From Calonectria ilicicola (lineage: Eukaryota; Ascomycota; Sordariomycetes; Hypocreales; Nectriaceae): 64,000 nt of DNA. Position numbers and translations under genes: made by a program. The notes under the pieces are model-generated. The model worked only from the letters and a program-made list of their open reading frames with translations, was not told the DNA's origin and did no database searches. The stretch's first letter is position 1. Each line of letters begins with the position of its first letter. Positions 23,998 through 35,498 of the stretch are shown piece by piece. The DNA lies in assembly GCA_020809705.1 (NCBI GenBank), contig CP085829.1, positions 6,076,001 through 6,140,000 of the forward strand, written 5' to 3'.

Positions 23998-24552
23998 AAT
24001 TGTGGATATGGAGAGTTGGAGTGATGGCATAGGTGGAAAACTGGACACTTCTGAAAAGAAAAACAATATACAATACAATCCATGAAAGATTGTGCCTTAG
24101 TGACATTTTCCAATGAGGCATCACAGAACTTAACTGCTTAAAATAACAAGTTGAAAATTAAAAATAAATAAAAAGAATTATACTTTTAATTTATTTATTT
24201 TATTTTTATTTTATTTAGATACAGCCCACAAAATGCCAAGTCAGTTAGGGTGAGTTTGGTATTCTGACATTTCCGGACCAAATAATCCGGAGCTCCCTGG
24301 GCCAATCCGGAAGGACTTGAAACAAATTGCCGAGGTGTCAGCGACGGTTCGGTTATGCAAAGTCATAACACCTTGACAAATTATCCGGCTGGATTGCCTC
24401 CTTTGACTTCCCCGCATTTGTCCATGGCCGGTAGATCGGAGCGTGTGTGGCCCGGGACTGCACGCCAGATTCTCACCCCACCTTTCATGTCCTAGTTGGA
24501 GTTAGATTTTCCAAAAGGACATTCTACACTTGCATCAATTGTTATCGAAGCC
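23998..24552. other. AT-rich intergenic with A/T block, bZIP promoter
   Basis: A run of A/T-only sequence lies at about 24140-24220 (units such as TTTATTTA and AATAAATAA). Downstream, 24230-24552 is the probable promoter of the bZIP gene. No gene is seen. Confidence 0.5.
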
Positions 24553-26390
24553 ATGGATTCTCCGTTGACATCAATGGAATCTCCCCGTGTTCCTCCGAGT
24601 AGGAAACGGAAATTCAATTCTAGCAATCCCAATCCAACCGTGAAGCCGGTTGAAAGAAAAAAGGCCCAAAATAGGGCCGCACAGAGAAGCTTTCGGGAGA
24701 AGCAGCAGGCATATATTGAGTACCTGGAATCATTTGTGAAGACAGTACGATCAAGTCATGAGAACAGCCAGACGACGGACCGCTACGGTCAACTACTAAA
24801 AGCTCACCTGGAGCTCCTCGAAGAACACCATCGCCTTCAAGATACGTGCATTAGGTTACGCCAAAAGCTACTCGGCATCGCGCAGACTGCAACAGTGGCA
24901 GCTGGTACGTAAAAGTCCCCTTCTTTTATTGGCATCGGAGGCATTGGACGCTGATGAGCTGTTCAGAGGAGAACACGTTCGATACTCTGTCGGAATCCCA
25001 AAATTTTGATGCTAACAGCTCCGCATCTCAGATGCTCAACAATCCAGCAGTTGATCAAACCGGAAAAAGTATCCACTCCGTATCCGTTGTCCAAAATGCC
25101 TTCTCAATCCAAAGGCAAGAGAAGGATTTGAGTAGTACTGGTCCGACGCGCCTAGAACGTCAAGAACCAGCACTCCCGGATCCTGAATTCGAATTATCTT
25201 CATCTTTCTTTGATATTGATGTATCCTATCTAAATAACTTCCTCCAGGGTGATATGACCCAGCCTTTGTCCGATATTGGGCAGAACTTCGAGATTCCGAC
25301 CAACCTTTACATCCAACCTTCATTCCCAATCACATTGGTGACAATAGAGTCAAAAACTATTTTCGCTACAAAAGTTGAGACTGCGTGCAAAATTTACCTG
25401 AATCAAATGCAAAACAGCCTGGTCTCTAGCTCTGCAGGTCAATTCATAACCAGAACAGACCTTCATCAGGCAACAGCTGTTGAAAATCTCGCCTCTGCCG
25501 CCATTAATCTAATCGGTGACTATTCTGGGCTAATAACCTATATCTATGGCTCTGTGCGTGTCCTTTAATTATCCGATACAGTCGGCTCCTCTGTCTCTCA
25601 GATTTGCTAATTGCATTTCATTCCAGGATTTCCATAAATGCCTAGAAAATATCGTACGTTGGCGAATTTGTCAAACACCAGAGACCCGCGCATCGATACT
25701 TGAAATATTCCAACCAACTCCCCTCCAGTATACACTGATGGACCATCAGATTATTATCGATTTTATCACCTGGGCTTCCATTCGAGATCAGTTGATCATA
25801 AAACGGCACCAGGTTGATCTGGATGCTCTTTGCCGAGATTTAACACTGAACACAGTCGTCGAGGTCCCGGAAAAGGGTATCGCGATTAATATATACGAGT
25901 ACATTCTTCACCAGGCTGCAGACGACTGGCAGTCTCAAGGACTGCCTCGATCATGCTTGGAGAATTCTAGCTGGTCTTACGTAAAACTCGACACTACCTC
26001 GCCATATAAAACAAGCGCAGACCCAGCCGGAGACTTGATCATTCATGAATTGAAGTCTAGAGTAAACAAATCTGATCTTTACGTGCGAAAAGCATCTCGC
26101 ACATCCACAAGCTTAGATTTAACACGGCCTGAATCACCAGAAAGTCAAATTGGGGACAAGGATTCGTTGCAAGCCGATATATACCGAATAAAAAAGTGGA
26201 AACTGAGTCAAGATTTCGTCAAAAAATGGCCAATCATTGATTGCTCCGGAGGTGAGTGTATTATTTCGTTCCTCCATTGCGGACCGAGTGTTCTTAAATG
26301 CCATGCATTCTGACGATGCCTACAGTGCTGTCGCGATACAAAACGGCTCCGATTACGGTTTTATCGCGTTTCGATACAGTAAAAACTTGA
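24553..26390 (+). CDS. bZIP transcription factor with DUF3425-like C-terminus, four exons
   Basis: Exons are 24553-24904, 24967-25553, 25627-26251 and 26326-26390, giving 542 residues. The start is CCATGG at 24551-24556; an upstream TTG is ignored. The basic region is ERKKAQNRAAQRSFREKQQAY (N-x-A-A-Q-x-x-F/R-R), followed by a zipper in YIEYLESF and later leucine heptads. The C-terminal part (FQPTPLQYTLMDHQIIIDFITW and SQDFVKKWPIIDCSGG) matches the DUF3425 region typical of fungal bZIP proteins. Introns have GTACGT, GTGCGT and GTGAGT donors with CTGAT, CTAAT and CTGAC branch sites. It should act in the nucleus on DNA. The P450 gene starts 575 bp downstream on the same strand, so it is a possible target (inference only). 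Confidence 0.88.
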
Positions 26391-26965
26391 TCATTTGGAC
26401 GTAAAGGATTGTTTTTGAAAGATGTCATGCAATGTAATAGCTAGAATGTGTGAAGTAGAAGTAACCAAAGAGCTGCATCAAGCCCGTCTCGTTGACATTG
26501 ATATTGGCCCGATTAGACTCGTGATTCATCCGATATTTCAATCCAACTTTTGTAATATGTATGGTTTCTATTATTGTCTATTGTAGTAAATAGTGTACTC
26601 AGGAAACACAATTCTCCGTGCAGCTGAATGAAAGGGAGCCTGGACTTCTGGTGGCGACGTGACATGTAAAAGTTGTAGAATTTTATTTAGCCATGATTTG
26701 ACCCGATAAGAGCTTCCTTATTCGTCAAAACTTTGAGGAGAAAAGTCTTGGTCAGAATTTTATGCGTAATACATACATGACTCAAACTCGGCTTTGCTAT
26801 GATGTCAATGAGTAGCGTCTACCATTGCAGTTTAATTACGCATTTTATATATCATCCATATACTCATAACAAAGGTCGTTGATATTTTACAGACAATATT
26901 TCAATATAAATCCTATCTTGACACTATTCCCATTTGAATCTGACTGGGTTCTACGAACAAGACAA

Positions 26966-28783
26966 ATGGCTGTCTTAGGCACCTCCAATATTCAGTTCAA
27001 CAGCCAGAACACCCTTCTTGGGATAGGGTTCATAGTCTCAACGGTGAACTGATTTAAACCACTAAGCTTCCCAAACACTAATATTTCGGCAGGCTGTAAC
27101 ATATGTGGCGATACGTTGGATATACAATTACTACTTTCATCCGCTGGCTGGCTACCCAGGACCCAAACTAGCTGCTGTTTCTGAGCTTTGGTATGCTCAG
27201 CATTGGTAGGCGAAGGGAATTCTAGCAGTTGTGTTCCACGTGTTGACGGCTTCAGGCTCTCTAAAAGATGGGCGTTCAAACTCCTTGAGGTGTCCCGAAA
27301 ATATGGGGACGTTATCAGAATTGCTCCCAATGAGCTGTTCTTCACCAAGATTGAAGCCTTTGAGGACATCCATGGACATGCAAACAACCAAAAGAATAGA
27401 AAGACGTTTCTCAAGTCGGAATTTTATGATAACCCCGATGAAATGTCCCCACTAGGTGCTGAGAGAGATCCTGTTAGGCACAGAGCCACTCGAAAACAGC
27501 TCGCGCATTCATTTAGTGAATCTGCGCTGTCGCAACAGGTTCCATATATCATGAAACATGTGAATTTGTTCATAGACCAGCTTTCGAAATATGGAGCAGC
27601 TGATAATGGTGTGGATACTGATGAAGTGAGCTTTAAATCCATCCCCGATGACGAATTGTAGCACTCTGACATATTTAAAGTGGTTCAACTGGTTGACATT
27701 TGACATTATCGGCGACTTGGCATTTGGAGAGTCATTCCATGCGCTGGAGGAGGGTACGTCATTCTTTCATCACACACGTAAATTGCTGCTAAACATGTGC
27801 AGTGAAATCGAACCCAGCAATCACGGCGCTCTTAAACGTACTTTTCACAGGATCAGTCGTCAACATCTTTCGTCGTCTGCCTATACTTTGGGTTGTCGCA
27901 CCATTTATTCTACCCATATCTGAGCTACAGAAAGAGCGAATTTTGCACCAAGAGTATGCACGTGAATTGATGAAGAAGCGAATTGCTAGAGGTAATGACC
28001 GCCCTGACTTTTTCGGCCACCTTCTGGTTAACGAGGCGGATCGGCCCTCTGAAGAGTTTTTACGGACGAATGCTAGTTCCTTGCTCATCGCAGGTTCTGA
28101 GACCACTGCCACAACTCTGGTTGCGCTCACATATTACTTGCTAGAGAGGCCAGAGTGTCTTCGCGCATTGCAAGAGGAGGTTCGAGCAGCTTTCAAATCA
28201 CAAGAAGAAATTAATGAGTCGACGACCAGAGATTTGGCCTACGTAGAAGCTGTCATAAAGGAGACACTGAGGATGTTTGTGCCCCTGCCTATTAATGTTC
28301 CGCGTGTTAGTCCTGGAGCCGTTGTCGACGGTCACTATGTTCCTCAAGGAGTAAGTTTCACTATGGGACGTTCCTCAATTTGCAGGGTTTGATAAACTGA
28401 CAACTAACTTTGATGCGAACATTTAGACCATTGTCTCTTGCCATCAATATAGCCTTGGACATAGCAACCGATATTTCACTGATGCAGACTCTTTTTTCCC
28501 CGAACGCTGGCTTCCAAAGAACCACCCCTTGTTCAATGAGCGTTATGCTGGTGATAATCTCGAGGCATCCAAACCTTTTCTGACCGGACCGCGTACCTGT
28601 CTTGGGAAAAATCTCGCATATCTTGAAATGCGAATCGTTCTTTCAAAATTGGTCTTTTTGTTTGAATGGGAGGCACTGCAGGAGCTGGGGGTGGGGAAAG
28701 AAGTTGATTGGAGTCGAGATAATAGGGTGCAATTTTTATGGGCAAAGCCTGAGTTTCGTGTTAGGTATATTAAGCGGGTTTGA
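26966..28783 (+). CDS. Cytochrome P450 monooxygenase, six exons
   Basis: Exons are 26966-27043, 27093-27205, 27256-27625, 27681-27753, 27803-28350 and 28427-28783, giving 512 residues. The short first two exons encode the membrane anchor ([10 protein letters not shown] joined to [11 protein letters not shown]) and then [12 protein letters not shown], the proline-rich hinge. Later motifs are the I helix [13 protein letters not shown], ExxR in KETLRMF, PERW, and the haem loop [10 protein letters not shown] with the ligand Cys. All key residues are present. It is an ER-membrane monooxygenase that needs a P450 reductase. Sequence style resembles P450s of fungal secondary metabolism or detoxification, but the substrate cannot be assigned. 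It follows the bZIP gene in tandem. Confidence 0.9.
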
Positions 28784-29074
28784 CTTTAAGAAGACTTTAG
28801 GTAACTGGTCTGCATGCGTAGGCGATCATTGTTACATTTACAGTCGACGGAACGGGCTCACAGCAAGAAAACGCCTGGACAGTGTGCCTTCTTTCATTTT
28901 TTAGAGAGAAATCAAGGGCATCCAATTCCATGCATCGGGAGCCGTAGCTATCTATTGACAGTTTATTTTATTTTTTTTATAGGATATTGAAATGGTTACT
29001 GGATTGTATGTAGCGGGCCCTAAGCTTTGCACGCTCAATCCAAAACCAACGAGAGCTTAAAGGCGACCATAGAG
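28784..29074. other. Convergent 3' flanks
   Basis: AT-rich 3' UTR sequence of the P450 and of the small protein gene on the opposite strand. Nothing else is seen. Confidence 0.4.
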
Positions 29075-29446
29075 TCACTTTTCAAAGTAATCCTGAAGCT
29101 GCTGGAGGACCCAGCTAGGAATACCTTCCTTGCCAACCTCGTCAAAAACTTTGTCAGTGATCTTGATAACAGTGCCCGACTCAAGGCCAACAGCCTTGCT
29201 GTACTCGGCAAAGGTGGCGCGAACATGGTTGGCCTCATCCTCGGTATAGCCACGGCCGACGACAATGGCACGAGGCGGCGGCTCAAGGACGCGGAGGGCA
29301 AGACCAAGGTCCGGGACAGAGAAGGGGTCAGACTCCAGGACGCCGCCGATCGCGTAGCCGTGTGGGCTAATGCGCTGGTGCATGAGGCGAGCGACAGCCC
29401 GGTTCTGGCTGAGGGAGAGGACCGAGATGGCTTCTGCGGTAGCCAT
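29075..29446 (-). CDS. Small protein of unknown function, 123 residues
   Basis: Single exon starting at the ATG at 29446. Order: ISVLSLSQNRAVARLMHQR, YAIGGVLESDPFSVPDLGLAL, then PRAIVVGRGYTEDEANHVR and a C-terminal WVLQQLQDYFEK. The alternation of hydrophobic strands and helices with VVGRGY suggests a small alpha/beta fold. GC-rich codon use, a clear start, and a plausible fold make this a likely real gene. I do not recognise a named domain, and no function is claimed. Confidence 0.6.
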   Translation of the reverse strand: MATAEAISVLSLSQNRAVARLMHQRISPHGYAIGGVLESDPFSVPDLGLALRVLEPPPRAIVVGRGYTEDEANHVRATFAEYSKAVGLESGTVIKITDKVFDEVGKEGIPSWVLQQLQDYFEK

Positions 29447-30178
29447 GGCGTGAGGATGCTGGGAAGGCTGGGTTAGCAGGCGAGGACTGAGGCGGTCTGG
29501 GTGGAACAAACCGAGCTAGCGGTGGAAGAAAGGGCCCAGATGAGATAGAGGCCGGCGGCCGCAAATAGCGTCTTGAGTGTGTTGGCAAGGCCTTTGGATG
29601 GTTTGTGGGTGGCAGGCATTGGAAGGGCAGAGCAGCGACAAGAGTGAAAACGAGGGGCAGAGCACGAGAAGAATGAGAGGGAGGTCCAGAGCCGCAATAA
29701 TGAGAGCGGGGAAGCTGGCTAAATGGTGCCTCGCACGCAAACCATGTCAGACCAGGCTGCCAATGAAGGAGTGCTAGCTGTACATGTATAACAAGGCACG
29801 CGCCCGCTCTACTGCAGTCAGCAAATGCGATGTTACCACACTGTTTCAAGCCCCAGGAACGGTCAAGATGAGGCTGAAATGATATTTATTGGCTCTAAGT
29901 TTACTGCAGTTGGCATGTAAGTGTAATGCCACTGCGCTGCTTTAAGCCCCAGAACCGGTCAAGATGAGGCTGACATCACATTCAATCGCTCCAAGTGAAT
30001 CCCTCATTCATTCATTCGATCACTTGTTCATTCGTTGTTGCTTGGCTACTTGCGTCGCCTCAGCGCCGTGTTGAATACAAGAAGCATCGAGAAAGATATA
30101 TTAGCCGCGACCCGTGCATTCATTAGCCATGTCGGAGTCTGCTTCTCAGACGCACGCAACATCGCCACTCACATCATC
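29447..30178. other. Intergenic with tandem duplication
   Basis: Promoter region for both flanking genes (they are divergent). It contains the 92-bp duplication listed separately and a short ATTC repeat at about 30001-30032. Confidence 0.45.
29811..29996. repeat. Two-copy 92-bp tandem duplication
   Basis: Copy 1 begins ACTGCAGTCAGCAAATG at 29811 and copy 2 begins ACTGCAGTTGGCATGT at 29903. Both contain AAGCCCCAG followed by CGGTCAAGATGAGGCTGA and end near CTCTAAGT / CTCCAAGT. The copies differ by scattered substitutions. They lie upstream of the dioxygenase gene. Confidence 0.8.
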
Positions 30179-31622
30179 ATGCCTCACGTAGCCAGCGGCC
30201 GCGACGCCACCCTCCTCCAGCTACAGTACCTCACCGACTCTCTTGGTCTGAGCAGGACCTATCTTGACCAGGATGAAGATCTGGCCGTAGATGAGCAGAT
30301 TGTGCCCCTCGACGCCGCTAACTGGCTGGCCGAGCTACCCAAGCCCATCCCCAACGGCGTATCCCTCGAGCCCGTCAAGCGCCCGGATATTGAATGGTAT
30401 CCGGATTACGGCACCTACCAGGCTCGTGTCGCACGGCTTGCAAAAGAGGCGGTCAACCTGCCCAAGACGCTCCCCAAGGACTTCCCTACCCGCATCTCAG
30501 CCCCGAGAGCCTGGACCGGGTCAGACTTTGCCGACCCAGACAGCTACGTGGTCCATCTATCCACCAAGGACGTCCAAGAGATCAAGGACGCCCTAGACTA
30601 CTTCAAGAGTGCGTATTAACGACCCCCAGCAGTCGTTGCCCTGTATGTATAGCCTAACATCGCCCCCAATCAAATACAGACCTTGAGGGAGACAACGGTC
30701 CAGATGCTGTCACAGTCCAGACCTTCCCCCTGCCAACAGTTCAGAGCAAGCTCGTCGCCGTTGCTGAAAATATACATAATGGCACTGGCTTTAATGTACT
30801 CCGTGGCCTTGACCCGACAGACTTCTCGCCCTTCGATAACGTGCTTATTTACTTAGGCATTACAGCCTATATTGCAGATATCCGCGGTTGCCAGGACTAT
30901 GACGGTCGGATGGTTGTCCATATCAAGGACATTGAAAAGGAGCTACCCGATGCCTCTGGCCGACCGTCGCCCTACACCAACCGCGCTCAGGTAAGTTGGC
31001 CTAATCCAAATGAGCAATCCATTGTCCATGTCAAGGCAGCTGACTCGCGTCGCAGCCTTTCCACACCGACATGTGTGATATCCTTGCCATGTATGTCCTA
31101 GACACAGCCGCGAGTGGCGGGAAGAGCCTTCTTGCTTCCTCTGCCACAATCTACAATGAAATTGCCGCATCTAGACCAGATATAATCCACGTGCTGGCTG
31201 ACGGCGAGTGGATTCATGATGAGTGAGTTCAACTCCACCAAGTGCCTCCCATATCGATGAGCGAGCCCTGACTCTGTGTTGATGTACAGATTTAACAAGA
31301 CTAAGCCGACTTGGATCAACCGGCCTCTTCTCTATAACTTCAACAACCACGGACCGAGCTTCCTCTACTCTCGACGTCCATTAACAGGCGCCCCTTTTTC
31401 CCCCCACCACCCCTAAGTACCTGCTATGACTGAAGAGCAAGCTGAGGCCCTTGATGCTGTGCACTTTAGTGCTGTTAAGCACCAGCTAGTTATTAAGCTA
31501 CAACCGGGCGATATTGAAATCTTTAATAATTCAGCACTATTCCATGCTCGCAATGTCTTTATCAATCGGGAGCTAGGGCTTGACCTACCGCGCCTTACCT
31601 TGCACGATGGCTCGAAAATGGC
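30179..31622 (+). pseudogene. TauD/TfdA-type dioxygenase, 3' end lost to an insertion
   Basis: Exons: 30179-30608, 30680-30990, 31056-31222 and 31290 onward. The reading shows a conserved N-terminal region (PDIEWYPDYGTYQ), NIHNGTGFNVLRGLDPTDF, the metal motif PFHTDMC (His and Asp of HxD), and SRRPLTG. The last part has LQPGDIEIFNN and FHARN with the distal His. Family members are Fe(II)/2-oxoglutarate dioxygenases. Two defects are seen. First, after APFSPHHP the frame meets TAA near 31415 and resumes with VPAMTEEQ. Second, the final conserved Arg-containing segment is missing because the element at 31623 replaces it. The enzyme is unlikely to be active. A splice fix for the TAA is not obvious. 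Confidence 0.8.
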
Positions 31623-32780
31623 CTATCCCTTTGAGTGCTGGGTAGCTGCACTTGGGTCACGGACAGGGGGGTCTAGCCAATTAAAGAGCGTCAAATTGAA
31701 GGTACATCCTTTCCCACCTAATATAGGCTATGATATAAGTCCCAACAATTTCCGGATCTACATAATGCTATATTGCACTATTGACAATGATATCGTGACT
31801 GCGGCCCTGGGCTATTCCAACTGACCCGAACTTACGGCCCGGCTGGTGCTAAAGCCACCGAAGGAAATAGCCTTTTTGGGCTACAACCCATGATTTAAAG
31901 CCGGTTGGAATAGGTTTATTTTTAATGATTGTTGTTTTTTTAGATCTTTCTAGGAAGTGGGCTATAGTCTTATTTATAGTAATATTTGTGCCTAGGTTAT
32001 AGAATTAAGTAGATACTTGTTGTAGAAGGTTAGATTATTTATTAACCTGGTTAAAGGTCTGGCTATATGCTTTATTTGGTAAGGCTATTTGTATTGTTGT
32101 GTGATTAAATATTTGTAGGTATTATAATAAGAACTAAAACTAGTTATAAAATATCTATTTAGTAATTAAATGATTAGTATATTGATCTTTAGACTAGAAA
32201 ACCTTTTAATAGTTTTTGATCTAATCTTTTTTAATTATTTATATATAAATTATAATTATAAGTTATATATAGATTTCTTTTATAAAGGTTAGCTTTTATA
32301 TTAATAGCTGTACCTAAGGCTATTATTTATTATAGCTTTTAGCTTCCTCAAGTAAATGACTAATCTAGCTATTAATATATTAGACCTAGCTTTCTACTAA
32401 GGAAATAGGAATAAATTTCTGGAATAATAATACTGGCTCTTAGGATAGCTCTTCTATTTTAGGGGCCCAGGCCAGCAGGCCAATTGGCTCAAAGGTATAG
32501 CTACGGTCAGTGATCGGCGCCTTCATTAGCCAGCAGGTGTTATCCTTAGGGCGTTCGCGGCGGCAGTTATCAAGAGAGATAAAACTGTCATCATTATATA
32601 TGTTGATAGCCTCGTTAGAGGGCTGTTAAGACTCCATTGTTAATTAAAAAATTAATTACATAGTAAATTGAGTGGCATTGATTCCGGAAGTTAATGATGT
32701 CACTCGAGGTCACCTTGCTTTTGCTGGGGTCATGTGGGGCGGGGTACGCAGGTGCAGCTACCCAGCACTCAAAGGGATAG
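31623..32780. mobile_element. 1.16-kb element with 29-bp terminal inverted repeats and AT-rich core
   Basis: The left end (31623-31651, beginning CTATCCCTTTGAGTGC) matches the reverse complement of the right end (32752-32780) at all 29 positions. A weaker inverted similarity continues inward, for example TTCCGGA and ATGACA-type blocks at both ends. The centre, about 31900-32460, is nearly all A and T with many TA steps, as expected after repeat-induced point mutation. A short minus-strand remnant near 32460-32640 reads in frame (SLDNCRRERPKDN) to a stop. No transposase was recognised. Flanking bases do not give an obvious target-site duplication. It may be a non-autonomous DNA element or a decayed one. 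Confidence 0.8.
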
Positions 32781-35498
32781 ATAAGACGGAGACTTGCCTT
32801 AAGCTTGGCTCTACTGGGCTCTAGACTATTAATCACCCTTATCACAACCCAAATGTGGGTTAATCTGCTCCTGGCAATAGCTTAGAAGTGTCTATCCTAA
32901 TCCGCTAGCAACGTTGTTCCCCCCATGACGACTGAGGTGAAATAAACCAAGTCTTTGCCAAATCGAACTTCATCGGTCAAATTTGACGAATATGCATTCA
33001 TTCTACCATATATGGTCTACGCAGAATTATTCCATCGCCGTCAGTAGTTCTTTTGGAACAAACTGGAGCACGATCGCTAACACGCTCCAGCGCCTCACCC
33101 TCTGTGTGCCAGTTTCTCAATCACCTCAAAATTCAGGCATCGTGCTAAAGAGCTATTTCATAGGCATACGAAGTTTCTAATTTCACTTACCTATAATTAG
33201 GATTCCTCAAGCTGAAGATAAGTTATTAGGAAAGGTTCAATAGCTGTTCCGATGCGTCATGATGTTTAGGAGCATGTTTGGGAGCAGGTTTGATATTGGG
33301 ACCAGCATCGGTTAACAGTCCCACGACAGCCCCTCTTTTGGACAAGGAATATTGTTATGCCGTGTCACATGATCTTTGCCTCCCTCCGAAATTCACCTCG
33401 GCCAGCCAAACTTCAACTTTTCATCTCACAATACTGACCAGTGCCACTAAGCTCGTCACAGTCTACTTTGATGCCGTTAGGTGACGAAATAAATCTACAG
33501 ATATTTGGTGATCGCGGGACAGGCAAGGTCAGGGCAAAGCTACAGCAGTAAAGTGGTCGTCATCGTGCATTCACTTTGAGGAGCGCAAGGATAAATGTTA
33601 TTAATTTCAGCTTTTCTGACTGTAATTCCGATCGTGCTTTTGAATGAATACTATTTCGGATGTGAAGGAGGGCAAAAGAGGAAATCTGATGCGATCGGGA
33701 AGAACTTTTAATGTCATGTGACTTCTTTATGCCATTCTTTCCCAGTTTTCACGGACGCTTTGGCACATCTATGACAGGAGCAGCTGTATGGCAAACATTA
33801 GACTCTCCTCATTTATGACTGGCGTATAAAATAAAATAATGAATAACCCAAATTCGGGCTATTTGTTCTTTCATTTTTGCTCAAATTGATGTTTCGGCAC
33901 AAGCGAGTTTCAGGAGCAAGCCAGGTTCTGGATTACCCTATGGCTCACTCTGAACTGGCTGGGAGTTGGTGCCCCAACGCTCCATCATTGATGATGACAC
34001 ATCGGGTCTCATTTTACACCCGCGTTAATTTTGATTTGATTAACCATACATGAAACCGGACATTTTACCTGTTTTTTACGATTTACGTACAATTTTTACG
34101 ATGTCTACGGAGGACAGATGGAGAGCTTGGGCCAACCTTTTTCCCTCGTTTGCTGAGACTGGGCGGCACTCAATCGCATGGTGGTGCATAGCGCAACGGC
34201 AGACGTGTTTGACGGATAATTTAGCGTCATCTGGACTTTAAATCGCCCCACCTCTAGCCGGGGCATGTCCTGTGGCGCCTGGAGCTCCAGGGCTCTTCAG
34301 GGTATCTGGCGCTATTGATTGGCGAGGCGTCACTTGACTAGCGCTGTCGATCAGACTCTCAAGTGCCGACGTCGCGGGTTCGGACGCAAAGGCAAAACTG
34401 CATCTCCCCACATACGAATTAAGGTGGAATACACTGTGAGAGATTGCCGCCTCCTGCAAAGCCGGTGTTTTGCAATCTCCCACATGATGTCCATGTACTT
34501 TTTTCTTTTCTTTTGGGCATATTGCATGATGGAATGGGGGAGAGAGGGACTGAAGGCGGCATTTGGGGTGACTCTTCAAAGGTAATCCCCAACGAGTTGC
34601 GCGTAAGCATCTTGACCCTAGTTCGAGACCTAGCTTTGCGGCTTAAATTAGCTCGCGGATGACGGAACAAACTAACCAGATTCTCTCCCCGGTAATGACT
34701 TATTCCCACTTGAGCAAAGATTTTTCATCAGCCGGTAAGCTGTGGCTGGCGGGAAGAGTTGTCGTGGCGTGTTTCGCTCACACGCCCCTCCTCGCGCGGG
34801 CCAGACTACATCTCGACGACTGGCTGGATCCCGGCGGGCGCTTCATGCGACAGCATGCAATTCCTCAAGTGCGGGTTGGGCGCCAAGAGCAAGATGCCTC
34901 CAAGCTGCCTCACTTCCGGGAGCAGGCCACAGAGCTGCGCCGCAAGCTATTTCAGCCACGGCCTCCAGACCAGGCAATCGCATTTACGCGAGCTGGTGAA
35001 TACCCGTGCTAATTGAAGCTGAATGATTCTTCCCGTGTGTAATCTCCACGTCGTTGGTGCATGAATGTTTGCCATAGTCTGTGTCGGTCCGTCTCAGGTG
35101 CGGGTGAGCGCGGGTCCTTCCAGCACCATCTGAGATGCTCGGGTTTGGCCATCATTACCGCCAACCAGCCTTTTAATCCGGCATGGCGATGGCCAAAGTC
35201 ATTACAGAAGGATGAACACATAAGCGAAAAATAAGTGAAGATTCGTCAAATAAAATAAATAGAAAATGCAATTTAGTCCAATTTTTTGAGGGTAAGGGGT
35301 GTGTTTTACAAAGGAAAGTAGGCTAAAGGAATGTAGCTATTTCGTCGATGCATCCAGCAGTGCATGCCAAAAGAAAATTAAACAGGGGGAAAAAGAAGAA
35401 AGGGAGCAAAGTGAAGGTCGAGATAAAAAAAAGAGAAAGCCACATAAGATCTCCGATTCATTGCTAATGGGAAGGTTAGAAATCTCAGGAGGGCGCTG
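32781..35498. other. 2.7 kb without a supported gene
   Basis: Short open frames occur on both strands (the longest, 117 codons at 34659-35012, has no domain). No tRNA, tandem repeat or inverted repeat was noticed. The composition is mixed. It may hold decayed sequence. Confidence 0.4.

Noticed and set aside
34659..35012. 117-codon frame in the 32.8-35.5 kb gap
   Set aside because: No domain, no splice sites and a mirrored set of frames on both strands; treated as chance.
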